Source: Ciceribacter sichuanensis
GTDB taxonomy: Bacteria > Pseudomonadota > Alphaproteobacteria > Rhizobiales > Rhizobiaceae
DNA length: 64,000 nt
NCBI RefSeq assembly: GCF_024055605.1
Contig: NZ_JAMXLX010000009.1
Location: forward strand, 123,868 to 187,867
Direction: 5' to 3'
Part shown: in pieces, positions 8,373 to 15,914 of the stretch
How the letters are laid out: each line of letters begins with the position of its first letter
Position numbering within the stretch: position 1 is the first letter of the stretch
Program-made: the position numbers and the translations under genes
Notes under the pieces: generated by a model
Told to the model about the DNA's origin: nothing
Database searches by the model: none
Seen by the model: only the letters and a program-made list of their open reading frames with translations

Positions 8373-8984
8373 TTATCGGGTGAGGAAGGTGCTCAGCGCC
8401 TGCAGTTCCGTCTGGCGAATTTCGTGTCCGCCGGCATGGATGCTGGTTTCCACCTTGGCGCCCTGACGTTCGAAGTAGTCGACAAGCGCTTCGGTCAGCG
8501 GCAGCGGGCAGATGGGATCATGCCGCCCGGCTGTGACGAGTACCTGCCGATCCTTCAGCGCGCTGTTGTTTTCCGGCTTCCACGGGATCAGCGGATGCAG
8601 GAGCGCCACGCGGTCGAAGAGGTCGGGCTTTTTGAACGCGACGGCGGCGAGAATGTTCGCTCCGTTCGAGTAGCCGAGGGCATAGACCGCGCGGCCGGGG
8701 TTCTCCGCTTTCTTTTCAGCGAGGAAGTCGATCATCTTGTCCGTGCGTCTGGCGAGGTCGTCCATGTCGTAGACGCCTTCGCCTGTGCGGCGGAAGAAGC
8801 GCAGGGCACCGTATTCGGAAACGTCGCCCCTCGGGGATACGATCCCGGCATCGGGAAGGATTTGCTCGACCAATTCGGTGAACTGGAGTTCATTGCCGCC
8901 GGTGCCGTGGAAAGCGAAGACGAGGGGAGCCCCATCGGAACCCGGCTTGGTGAAGGCATGATATGTGCTGGTCATCGTGTTCAT
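8373..8984 (-). CDS. Alpha/beta hydrolase, carboxylesterase/phospholipase family (MhqD-like)
   Basis: The 203-aa hydrolase has the oxyanion-hole segment AFHGTGGNE and a complete catalytic triad: S106 in GYSNGA, D156 in AGRHDPICP and H187 in AGGHEI. Its size and motifs match the phospholipase/carboxylesterase family that includes Bacillus MhqD. MhqD is induced by methylhydroquinone and is encoded next to a ring-cleaving dioxygenase, as here. The substrate is not known. The gene lies 63 bp downstream of the dioxygenase gene and is probably in the same transcript. Confidence 0.88.
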   Translation of the reverse strand: MNTMTSTYHAFTKPGSDGAPLVFAFHGTGGNELQFTELVEQILPDAGIVSPRGDVSEYGALRFFRRTGEGVYDMDDLARRTDKMIDFLAEKKAENPGRAVYALGYSNGANILAAVAFKKPDLFDRVALLHPLIPWKPENNSALKDRQVLVTAGRHDPICPLPLTEALVDYFERQGAKVETSIHAGGHEIRQTELQALSTFLTR

Positions 8985-9047
8985 GATGTCTTTCTCCTGC
9001 GGACGGGACCATACGGTCCCGCCGCTCCATCCATCGTTGCCACTGCT

Positions 9048-9980
9048 TTAGTCGGCGATCGGCTGAAGCTGCTTTTCGATCTGGCCTCGATAGGGCTCGT
9101 AGCGGGATGGCAGCTTCAGGGCTTCGCCGAGGTGCGCGGTATCCTCGTCTCGGTCGAAACCCGGTTCGTTGGTTGCGATTTCGAACAGCACGCCACCCGG
9201 CGTGCGGAAGTAGATCGCCCAGAAGTAATCGCGGTCGATGACCGGGGTCACCTGATAGCCGGTGTCGAGAAGCGCCTTGCGGACCTCAAGCTGTGCCGCC
9301 CTGTCTTCCACCGCGAATGCGATGTGGTGGACCGAGCCTGCGCCAAGGCGGGCAAAATCTGCCTGCGGGACGGTTTCGAGATCGATGAAATCCGCACCGT
9401 TGCCGCCGGCGATGGCAAAGCGAGCCCATTCGCCCTTTTCGTCGACCTTCTCGTAGCCCATGAAGCCGAGCAGTTCGCGGGTCGCGCCGGTGTCCTTGAG
9501 CCTCATGCTCGCACCATGGAAACCCTTGATGGCTTCAGCAGCGCCGATCTCGTCATGCAGCCAGCCTTCGCGCTTGTCGTTGTCGACCTCCACCAGCGAG
9601 AAACCGTCACTGTCCGGACCGGCGAAGCGCAGGCGTTTTTCGCCGAACACTTCCGTCTCCGAGAGGTTCTTCACACCAAGCTTGGTCAGGCGTTCTGTCC
9701 AGTAGCCCAGCGAACCCTTCGGTACGGCGAAGTAGGATTCACCAACTTCACCGGCACCCGGGCGGCCGGCGGCAATATGCGGGAAGGGGAAATAGGTCAT
9801 GACAGAACCGGGGGTGCCGGCCTCGTCACCATAGTAGAGGTGGTAGACATCGGGGGCATCGAAGTTGACGGTCTTCTTCACACGGCGCAGTCCGAGCGTC
9901 TTGGTGAAAAAGTCGCTGTTCTCCTGGGCGTCGGCAGCCATGGAGGTGATGTGGTGCAAGCCTTTGATCTGATTAAGCAT
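9048..9980 (-). CDS. Ring-cleaving dioxygenase of the glyoxalase/VOC superfamily (MhqO-like)
   Basis: The 310-aa protein consists of two VOC modules. It begins MLNQIKGLHHITSM, whose first metal-ligand His lies in GLHHIT. VHHIAFAVED and LFEIATNEPGF supply the ligands of the second module, as in extradiol-type dioxygenases of the MhqO/LinE group that open hydroquinones or catechols. I start it at 9980 because AGAAGG lies eight bases upstream. A second ATG three codons earlier overlaps that ribosome-binding site, and the longest open frame adds non-conserved residues. It is transcribed away from a LysR regulator across a short AT-rich region with a perfect palindrome. Confidence 0.9.
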   Translation of the reverse strand: MLNQIKGLHHITSMAADAQENSDFFTKTLGLRRVKKTVNFDAPDVYHLYYGDEAGTPGSVMTYFPFPHIAAGRPGAGEVGESYFAVPKGSLGYWTERLTKLGVKNLSETEVFGEKRLRFAGPDSDGFSLVEVDNDKREGWLHDEIGAAEAIKGFHGASMRLKDTGATRELLGFMGYEKVDEKGEWARFAIAGGNGADFIDLETVPQADFARLGAGSVHHIAFAVEDRAAQLEVRKALLDTGYQVTPVIDRDYFWAIYFRTPGGVLFEIATNEPGFDRDEDTAHLGEALKLPSRYEPYRGQIEKQLQPIAD

Positions 9981-10063
9981 TTTTGTCATCCTTCTGTTCG
10001 GATGCCGTTGCATCCCTTGTTCCGAGGCAGAAGATGGGGCCAAAGCTTATTGAAGTGAATGGC

Positions 10064-10084
10064 AATAATATTGACAATATTATT
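10064..10084. promoter_or_regulatory. Perfect 10-bp inverted repeat in the dioxygenase/LysR divergent promoter
   Basis: AATAATATTG at 10064-10073 and its exact complement CAATATTATT at 10075-10084 flank a single central A. The element lies in the 126-bp AT-rich gap between the divergent dioxygenase and LysR genes. This is where a LysR-type regulator usually binds to control its own gene and its target. Binding by this regulator is inferred from position only. Confidence 0.6.
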
Positions 10085-10106
10085 TCAAAAAGTGAAATTA
10101 TCTGAC

Positions 10107-11006
10107 ATGAGTGATCTGAACGATATCCGCATCTTCCTGGCCGTTGCCAAGGAGCGCAGCTTTGTCGCTGCAGCCCGGCAGCTTTCGATGACCGCGCCGA
10201 CGGTGACACGTGCCGTCAGTGCGCTTGAGGAGCGTCTCGGTGTGCAGCTTCTGCTCAGAACCACCCGGCATGTGTCCCTGACTTCGGCGGGTGCGGTCTA
10301 TGCAGCGCGCATCGAGCCGCTGGTGGAGGCCTTCGAGGCGGTAGCGGACGAGGTTCGCGCTGAAACCGGCCATGCCGCAGGCCTCATCCGGCTCAATGTG
10401 CCGTTGTCCCTCGGGCAGCGTATCCTGCCGGATGTCGTTTCCGGTTTCCGCGTCGAGAATCCGGGTATCGCGGTGTCGCTGACGCTGACCGACCGGTTCA
10501 TCGATATAGTGTCCGACAGTTTCGATCTCGCCGTCCGCATTTCCGAGCCGCCACGGGACAAGTCCACCATCTGGCGCAAGATCTGCCCGGTGCGTCGCAT
10601 GCTTGTGGCATCTCCGGGCTATCTCGCCGCCAACGGTACACCGAAATCGCCCGATGATCTCGATGAAGCGGCATGCATTGCCTATGACGAGGAAGCGCTT
10701 TCTGAAACATGGGAGCTTTCCTCCGCCGGCAGGACGCGCAAGGTGAGGGCGGGCCAGGTGCTTGCAGGCAATAACGGCGAACTGACCGCGCGGCTTGCGG
10801 AAAACGGCGAGGGGATCGCCCTGCTGCCGTCCTTCATCGTCGAAAGGGCTATTGCCGACGGCCATCTCGTCCAGATCCTGCCTGAATGGCAGTCGCCCGA
10901 ACTCTGGCTGACGCTCTATTATCCTCCCTATGAAAAGTTGCCGATGCGGGTCGCCAAGTTCTCGGATTTCTTCGAGAATTTCGTCACGGCCGTCCGCCCC
11001 GTCTGA
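10107..11006 (+). CDS. LysR family transcriptional regulator
   Basis: The 299-aa protein has the N-terminal winged HTH of LysR proteins (DIRIFLAVAKERSFVAAARQL, then a recognition helix in TAPTVTRAVSALEERLG) and a C-terminal substrate-binding domain with the ISEPPRDKS region typical of the PBP2 CrgA-like group. The start at 10107 gives the usual MSDLNDIRIF beginning; the open frame upstream runs through the AT-rich promoter. It is divergent from the MhqO/MhqD-like pair and probably controls it in response to aromatic electrophiles. Confidence 0.92.
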   Translation: MSDLNDIRIFLAVAKERSFVAAARQLSMTAPTVTRAVSALEERLGVQLLLRTTRHVSLTSAGAVYAARIEPLVEAFEAVADEVRAETGHAAGLIRLNVPLSLGQRILPDVVSGFRVENPGIAVSLTLTDRFIDIVSDSFDLAVRISEPPRDKSTIWRKICPVRRMLVASPGYLAANGTPKSPDDLDEAACIAYDEEALSETWELSSAGRTRKVRAGQVLAGNNGELTARLAENGEGIALLPSFIVERAIADGHLVQILPEWQSPELWLTLYYPPYEKLPMRVAKFSDFFENFVTAVRPV

Positions 11007-11190
11007 GACGGTTTTCCGGTTTCTGAGGGTCGCATGCGCCCCGTCCAATCCGGAACGGCGAACAGGCGGTCTTTATCCAAAGTACAGTCGGAATAGACAA
11101 TCCAGATCTCGGTTCCGGTGAAAATATGTCGCCGCAAACCCAGGGGCAGCGGGATTGCGTCACGCTGCCCGACGAACAGGATGATTTGCG

Positions 11191-11260
11191 ATGACGGATA
11201 CTTTTTCGTTCCCGCTTTCCCGCCGGCAAACGCTGGTCGGCGGGGTGGGCGTTTCGCTTG
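11191..11260 (+). pseudogene. Out-of-frame remnant of a Tat signal peptide in front of the hydrolase gene
   Basis: Translation from the ATG at 11191 gives MTDTFSFPLSRRQTLVGGVG and then VSLA: a twin-arginine motif (SRRQTL) with the start of a hydrophobic core. One base further, in the frame of the downstream hydrolase, the sequence reads LPAFAAQKASS from 11258, which looks like the end of the same signal peptide with its AFA-AQ cleavage site. A net +1 or -2 base change near 11251-11258 therefore seems to have split a Tat-exported precursor. A sequencing error would look the same. Confidence 0.6.
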
Positions 11261-11314
11261 CCCGCGTTTGCGGCGCAGAAGGCGTCCTCCAACAGCAACA
11301 CAGGAACCACTCCC

Positions 11315-12145
11315 ATGACCGAGAGCTTCATCAAGACCAAGGATGGCGTCGACATTTTCTACAAGGACTGGGGCACGGGCCAGCCGCTCGTCTTCCATCA
11401 TGGCTGGCCGCTCTCGTCTGACGACTGGGACGCCCAGATGCTCTACTTCGTCAACAAGGGCTTTCGCGTCATCGCGCATGACCGTCGTGGTCATGGCCGT
11501 TCCAGCCAGGTGAGCGACGGTCACGACATGGAGCACTACTCGGCCGATGTCGCCGCGCTCGTCGAGCATTTCGATCTGCGCAATTCGGTCCATATCGGTC
11601 ATTCCACCGGTGGCGGCGAGGCTGCAGCCTATGTTGCCCGTCACGGTAAGGGCCGCGCTGGCAAGCTGGTGATGATTGGCGCCGTACCACCGATCATGCT
11701 GAAGACGGAGAACAATCCGGGCGGCCTCCCGATGGAGGTTTTCGACGGCTTCCGTTCGGCGCTTGCCGCCAATCGCGCCCAGTTCTATCTGGATGTCGCC
11801 TCCGGCCCGTTCTACGGCTTCAACCGGCCGGACGCAAAGGTTTCCCAGGGCCTCATTCAGAACTGGTGGCGGCAGGGCATGATGGGCAGCGCCAAGGCCC
11901 ATTATGACGGCATCAAGGCCTTCTCCGAAACCGACTTTACCGAAGACCTGAAGAAGATCGAAGTGCCTACGCTCATCATGCATGGCGACGACGACCAGAT
12001 CGTGCCGATCGCCGATTCCGCCCTGCTTGCGGCCAAGATCGTCAAGAATGCCGAGCTCAAGGTCTACAAGGGCTATCCGCACGGCATGATGTCGACCGAG
12101 CCTGAGCCGCTCAACGCCGATCTCCTGAAGTTCATTCAGGCCTGA
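11315..12145 (+). CDS. Alpha/beta hydrolase, non-heme chloroperoxidase/esterase type
   Basis: The 276-aa protein (from the ATG at 11315) resembles cofactor-free haloperoxidases and related esterases: HHGWPLSSDDWDAQ oxyanion segment, AHDRRGHGRSS, nucleophile S97 in GHSTGGGE, acidic residue in MHGDDDQIVP, and His in GYPHGM. Close relatives often carry a Tat signal peptide, and an out-of-frame one lies directly upstream here. From 11315 the product would be cytoplasmic. A TTG at 11258 in the same frame would add a short signal-peptide-like stub without arginines. The physiological substrate is unknown. Confidence 0.87.
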   Translation: MTESFIKTKDGVDIFYKDWGTGQPLVFHHGWPLSSDDWDAQMLYFVNKGFRVIAHDRRGHGRSSQVSDGHDMEHYSADVAALVEHFDLRNSVHIGHSTGGGEAAAYVARHGKGRAGKLVMIGAVPPIMLKTENNPGGLPMEVFDGFRSALAANRAQFYLDVASGPFYGFNRPDAKVSQGLIQNWWRQGMMGSAKAHYDGIKAFSETDFTEDLKKIEVPTLIMHGDDDQIVPIADSALLAAKIVKNAELKVYKGYPHGMMSTEPEPLNADLLKFIQA

Positions 12146-12157
12146 TCAGATATCGAA

Positions 12158-12196
12158 CCTCGCGGCATGTGGCCGATTACGCTGCATGCCGCGGGG
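12158..12196 (+). terminator. GC-rich hairpin behind the hydrolase gene
   Basis: CGCGGCATG at 12161-12169 pairs with CATGCCGCG at 12185-12193, and flanking bases extend the stem. No T-run follows, so termination is possible but unproven. Confidence 0.35.
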
Positions 12197-12263
12197 ACAG
12201 CGCGGCTTCTTTCTGATGTCCGGGCGCCTTTTGCCCGAAGCCCGAACCACCTGGAGGTTTGCC

Positions 12264-12950
12264 ATGCTCCGACCGCCCCTGTCCGCAATCTTGAGCTTCA
12301 ACGGCGGCTATGTCGATACCATGGGCTTTCTCGCCCTGACGGGCCTTTTCACCGCCCATGTGACGGGAAACTTCGTGACGCTCGGCGCGGTGATCGCGCT
12401 CGGGACCGGCGGCGCCATCGCCAAGATCCTGGCCTTGCCGGTCTTCTGCATCGTCGTCCTGCTGGCCCGTCTGCTTGATCTCAGGCTCGAGAGTTGCGGA
12501 CGCTCTGCGATGCCGATCCTTCTTTCGATCAAGTTGGTGCTGTTTGTCGCTGCTGCGGCTCTGGTGGTCCGCCACGGGCCGTTCGGTCCTGCGGAAAACC
12601 TGGCGAGCATTATCGTCGGCATGACGCTTGTCGCTGCGATGGCGATACAGAATGCAGTGCACCGGGCGCATATGGCGACGCAGCCGCCGACGACGCTGAT
12701 GACGGGCACGACGACGCAGATCATGCTGGATCTCGCCGATCTCCTGACCGGAGGACATCCAGCCGATGCCGGTACAGTGAGGAGCCGGCTTATGCGCATG
12801 GGGTTGAGCGTGGTGACGTTCGCGCTCGGCTGCGCAGGCGGTGCGCTCGCCTTCATGGCGTCCCCGGTGTGGTGTTTTGCAGTGCCGCCGGTTCTCGTCG
12901 CTCTCGGTCTGGCCGTGCATCTTGCGGCAGATAAACAGCCAGCGACGTGA
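12264..12950 (+). CDS. DUF1275 (YoaK) family membrane protein
   Basis: This 228-aa integral membrane protein has about six hydrophobic segments and the family signatures SFNGGYVDTMGFLALTGLF, HVTGNFVTLG near the N-terminus, and ATQPPTTLMTGTTTQ in the middle. The YoaK/DUF1275 family is widespread, and I know of no established biochemical function. The start at 12264 is supported by GGAGG seven bases upstream; the longer open frame lacks one. It lies in a run of stress-type genes (hydrolase upstream, Dps downstream) on the same strand. Confidence 0.88.
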   Translation: MLRPPLSAILSFNGGYVDTMGFLALTGLFTAHVTGNFVTLGAVIALGTGGAIAKILALPVFCIVVLLARLLDLRLESCGRSAMPILLSIKLVLFVAAAALVVRHGPFGPAENLASIIVGMTLVAAMAIQNAVHRAHMATQPPTTLMTGTTTQIMLDLADLLTGGHPADAGTVRSRLMRMGLSVVTFALGCAGGALAFMASPVWCFAVPPVLVALGLAVHLAADKQPAT

Positions 12951-13007
12951 TATAATGTCACCGTTGGTGCGGCGCCTATGAACGATAGTCATCCAAGGGA
13001 GATCGTC

Positions 13008-13196
13008 ATGAAACGGCAGGGCAATGAAGAAAAGCAGCAATACCGGGACGGCAAGGAAAGTCTCGCGGAGCCTGTAGACCTCGAAGAGTGTTCTCCTGCG
13101 GACATCAAGAAGCGTCATGACGACGGCAATCTGGACGAGGCCTTGCGGGAAACCTTTCCGGCAAGCGATCCGCCGGCTTCCGGACGGTTCGAATAG
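13008..13196 (+). CDS. Small conserved hydrophilic protein
   Basis: The 62-aa charged protein has no signal or membrane segment. Its C-terminal part, NLDEALRETFPASDPPASG, is a motif I recognise from many small uncharacterised rhizobial proteins. The start at 13008 (MKRQGNEEK) has GGGAG about eight bases upstream; an ATG at 12978 is a weaker alternative. It sits 55 bp before dps, and small proteins with this ending often occur near stress genes. The function is unknown. Confidence 0.75.
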   Translation: MKRQGNEEKQQYRDGKESLAEPVDLEECSPADIKKRHDDGNLDEALRETFPASDPPASGRFE

Positions 13197-13251
13197 TCCT
13201 TTCATTCAGCATGGCGGGGCGTCATGCCCACGCCGGAAAAGGAGCCTGATA

Positions 13252-13767
13252 ATGGATAACTCTGCCAAATCTCGCCGCTCGGCGGATCTTCACACTCCGT
13301 CCGGTCTCGGCCAGGATGCGGTGCGCGATATTTCCGCGGCGGCCAATGCGCTGCTTGCCGATGTCTTCGCTCTCTATCTCAAGACGAAGAACTTTCATTG
13401 GCACATGTCGGGCGCGCATTTCCGCGACTATCACCTGCTGCTGGATGAACAGGCGGCGCAGATCTTTGCCATGACCGACGATCTTGCAGAGCGCGTGCGC
13501 AAGCTTGGCGGCAGCACGATCCGCTCCATCGGCGATATCTCGCACAAGCAGCGGATCAAGGACAACGATGCGGAATTCGTTCATCCGCACGAGATGCTCG
13601 CCGAATTGCGCGACGATAACGGTTCGCTCGTCGCCAGCATGCGCGCGCTTCACGATCTCTGCGACGAGCATCGCGATGTCGCTACCGCCAGCCTGCTCGA
13701 AAACTGGATCGACGAGGGCGAGCGCCGCCGCTGGTTCCTCTTCGAAACCCTGCGCCAGACCAACTGA
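13252..13767 (+). CDS. dps: Dps family DNA-binding ferritin-like protein
   Basis: Dps proteins assemble as 12-mers that oxidise and store iron and protect DNA under oxidative and starvation stress. The 171-aa protein contains the intersubunit ferroxidase ligands in KNFHWHMSG and FRDYHLLLDEQAAQ, and the four-helix ferritin-like fold. The basic N-terminal tail (KSRRSADLH) could contact DNA. The ATG at 13252 has AAGGAG just upstream; the longer frame runs into the preceding small gene. A strong hairpin terminator follows at 13786. Confidence 0.93.
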   Translation: MDNSAKSRRSADLHTPSGLGQDAVRDISAAANALLADVFALYLKTKNFHWHMSGAHFRDYHLLLDEQAAQIFAMTDDLAERVRKLGGSTIRSIGDISHKQRIKDNDAEFVHPHEMLAELRDDNGSLVASMRALHDLCDEHRDVATASLLENWIDEGERRRWFLFETLRQTN

Positions 13768-13785
13768 ACGGTTCCGGCGCGACAC

Positions 13786-13827
13786 GAACGAGCCGGGGCA
13801 TCCGCCGCTCCGGCTCGTTCCCATTTT
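13786..13827 (+). terminator. Rho-independent terminator of dps
   Basis: GAACGAGCCGG at 13786-13796 pairs perfectly with CCGGCTCGTTC at 13810-13820 across a 13-base loop, followed by CCATTTT. It begins 18 bases after the dps stop codon. Confidence 0.8.
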
Positions 13828-14016
13828 CCTGCCTTAGGCAGCAAGGTTGCCGGCCCTTTTCCGGGTTCGGGAACCGGGTTTGGCTGAAGTTTCCTGCCAC
13901 CAAGAAGAAAATGGGAGCAGTCGTCTACCTCCATCAGCGGAGAGCTTTGCCTATCAGTATCAATTGAATCGTTTCGCTTTCAGGAGCAGCCTTGTTGTCG
14001 GCTGGAGGTTTGCGAA

Positions 14017-14691
14017 ATGTCATTGGTTTCCGAGAATATTGCACAGCGGCATGCCGCCGTCTCTCCTGCACGGGTTGTGAGGAGTCGGGGTGGAAAACGT
14101 GTGTTCGACATCATCTTCGCGCTCTCCTCGATCATCTTCCTGCTGCCGGCACTGGCGCTGATCGCGCTTGCTCTTCTGATCATCGATGGCCGACCGATCA
14201 TCTTCCGCCACAGACGTGTCGGGCGAAATGGCAGGTCGTTCGACTGCCTGAAATTTCGCTCCATGCGCAAGGATGCTGACAAGGCGCTGAAAGAGCTTCT
14301 TGCCAGCAATCCGGATCGTCTGCGGGAATGGACGGAGACCCAGAAGCTCAAGAGCGATCCGCGGGTTCATTGGCTCGGCAAGTACATGCGTATCACGAGC
14401 CTCGACGAGCTTCCCCAGTTGTTCAACGTCCTGCGCGGGGAGATGAGCATTGTCGGCCCGAGGCCGATCGTTGCGGAGGAACTGGAGCGCTACGGGCCGC
14501 AGGCCCACTGCTACCTGGCGATGTATCCGGGAATTACCGGGCTCTGGCAGGTCTCCCGCCGCGAAGGCACCTCCTACGAGGAGCGGGTTCGCTTCGACGT
14601 CGATTATTATCACAGTGTTTCGCTCGCGAGGGATGTCGGTATCATCGTGCGGACCGTCGGCGTGGTGCTCTTTGCACAAAACGAACGCTGA
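14017..14691 (+). CDS. exoY: Sugar-phosphate transferase starting exopolysaccharide synthesis (ExoY-like)
   Basis: Proteins of this family move a hexose-1-phosphate (galactose in Sinorhizobium ExoY) from UDP-sugar to undecaprenyl phosphate at the inner membrane, the first step of repeat-unit assembly. The 224-aa protein has one N-terminal membrane helix (about residues 30-55, FDIIFALSSIIFLLPALAL), then the catalytic part with FRHRRVGRNGRSFDCLKFRSM-type signature, the LPQLFNVLRGEMS segment with IVGPRP, and the ending GITGLWQVSRR. GGAGG precedes the ATG. The gene stands alone, divergent in order from the rest of the exopolysaccharide locus. Confidence 0.93.
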   Translation: MSLVSENIAQRHAAVSPARVVRSRGGKRVFDIIFALSSIIFLLPALALIALALLIIDGRPIIFRHRRVGRNGRSFDCLKFRSMRKDADKALKELLASNPDRLREWTETQKLKSDPRVHWLGKYMRITSLDELPQLFNVLRGEMSIVGPRPIVAEELERYGPQAHCYLAMYPGITGLWQVSRREGTSYEERVRFDVDYYHSVSLARDVGIIVRTVGVVLFAQNER

Positions 14692-14710
14692 CCGAGAAAC
14701 AGGCTCCTAG

Positions 14711-14812
14711 CGCATCGACCCGAAAATCGGAATCGATTTTCGGAAAGCTCGATGCGTAGATTCAAGATGTTAGAGCGTCCTTTGTCGTCCAAATGGACGC
14801 ACGGCGCTCTAG
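14711..14812. repeat. Composite palindromic intergenic repeat (rhizobial RIME/ABC-like)
   Basis: Two adjacent palindromic units lie behind exoY. The first runs from CGCATCGA at 14711 to TCGATGCG at 14756, with an inner CCGAAAATC/GATTTTCGG-type stem. The second runs from TAGAGCG at about 14771 to CGCTCTA at about 14811, with an inner GTCC/GGAC stem. Palindromes of this composition are scattered between genes in many Rhizobiales. Assignment to a named class is from memory of their look, not from alignment. Confidence 0.65.
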
Positions 14813-14850
14813 GGTTTTACCCCGGCGCCTTCAACCTTCGAATGTCCGCA

Positions 14851-14881
14851 CCCGGCAAGCATTTCGCCTTGCCGGGTTTTT
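14851..14881 (+). terminator. Rho-independent terminator downstream of exoY
   Basis: CCCGGCAAG at 14851-14859 pairs with CTTGCCGGG at 14868-14876 over an 8-base loop and is followed by TTTTTC. The rest of the 356-bp gap between exoY and the methyltransferase gene (14692-15047) holds the palindromic repeat and no gene that I can support. Confidence 0.85.
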
Positions 14882-15047
14882 CACGGCCTCGATTGAACTC
14901 GCAGATCTCGCAATCCCGTGATCGTCGTCAGGCGCACAAAAAGAGAAACCGGCATGTGGTACCGATTCTCATGGGTGTTTTGGTGTGATCGAAACGGAAC
15001 CGATATCCTGCCGGGCAGATCGGGATGCGGGCTTGCGCCCGCTTTCC

Positions 15048-15863
15048 TCAGGCCAGACGAAGATAGAACCCGGTGCTTTCGCTTTCGCCGAGCTCGGGGT
15101 GGGTTTCGATGGTGTGGGAGAGGGTCGGAATGGTCCAGCGATCCACGACCTCGTAGCCGAGGCGCGAGAGTTCGGCCATGAACGTAGCCTCGTTGCGGAT
15201 CTGGTAGGGAACCGTGACCTCCTCGAAGCGTTGCAGGGTGAAGACGGTAGGTCCTTGCCTGAGCGCCACCTTGTTCAGCAGCATGTGTCTGGGCAGCCGC
15301 GGGAGGCGCGACAGCAGCGTGGCGAGCGGCACGTCGAGATATTGCAGAAGGCCGGAACCGATGAAGAGATCCGGATCGCCCGCATCCTCCATGCGTTCGA
15401 CGAAGCGCAGTTTGTCGAGGCCGTCGGCTTCGGCGCGCCGCCGTCCTGCCCGGACGATTGCCGGGACGTCGTAGACCACCCAGTCGACGGAAGCCTCTAT
15501 CGGCAGCAGCTTGCGGAAGGCGCGGAACTTGGTGCCCATGTGCCCGCCGGCATCCACCAGAAGATCGATTTCCGGCAGTATCCCGCCGAGCCAGAACAGC
15601 AGCGGATAATCCCAGGGCGTGATCTCGCACATGCGCTCGAAAGCGATGTCGGTGACCTCGTCGTGGTCGAAGCCGACCTTGCTACCGGAACGCCCGGCGG
15701 CGATGGCCGTATCGTAGGTAGGATAGGCGCCCGAAAACTGCGGCGGGAAGGGCGAGAGGAACTTCATCCGCCCGCCCGCGATCTGCAGCGGCGTCATCGT
15801 GCGTCTCAACCCGTGCACCAGATGCCGGATCGAATTCGTTGCTTCCGATTTTGCCATGACCAT
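15048..15863 (-). CDS. Putative SAM-dependent methyltransferase (TIGR04325-like) of the exopolysaccharide locus
   Basis: The 271-aa protein has a Rossmann-like methyltransferase core: EIDLLVDAGGHMGTKF (SAM-binding glycine-rich loop at about residue 100), DWVVYDVPAIV, and DLFIGSGLLQYL. This pattern fits the TIGR04325 putative methyltransferase family, found in polysaccharide clusters. It could methylate a sugar of the repeat unit, but the acceptor is unknown. Two ATGs (15863 and 15857) are possible starts. It is the last gene of a minus-strand series, 51 bp after the flippase gene. Confidence 0.7.
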   Translation of the reverse strand: MVMAKSEATNSIRHLVHGLRRTMTPLQIAGGRMKFLSPFPPQFSGAYPTYDTAIAAGRSGSKVGFDHDEVTDIAFERMCEITPWDYPLLFWLGGILPEIDLLVDAGGHMGTKFRAFRKLLPIEASVDWVVYDVPAIVRAGRRRAEADGLDKLRFVERMEDAGDPDLFIGSGLLQYLDVPLATLLSRLPRLPRHMLLNKVALRQGPTVFTLQRFEEVTVPYQIRNEATFMAELSRLGYEVVDRWTIPTLSHTIETHPELGESESTGFYLRLA

Positions 15864-15914
15864 TTTCCTGTTCCCCTCTGGTGGCTTTTGTTCAGGCCAT
15901 GTCCGGCATGGCCT

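Noticed and set aside
8352..10058. A 568-codon plus-strand open frame across the hydrolase and dioxygenase genes
   Set aside because: It lies antisense to two genes with clear catalytic motifs and has no ribosome-binding site or domain.
14752..14988. A 78-codon frame behind exoY
   Set aside because: It runs through a palindromic repeat and a terminator hairpin, so it is not a credible gene.
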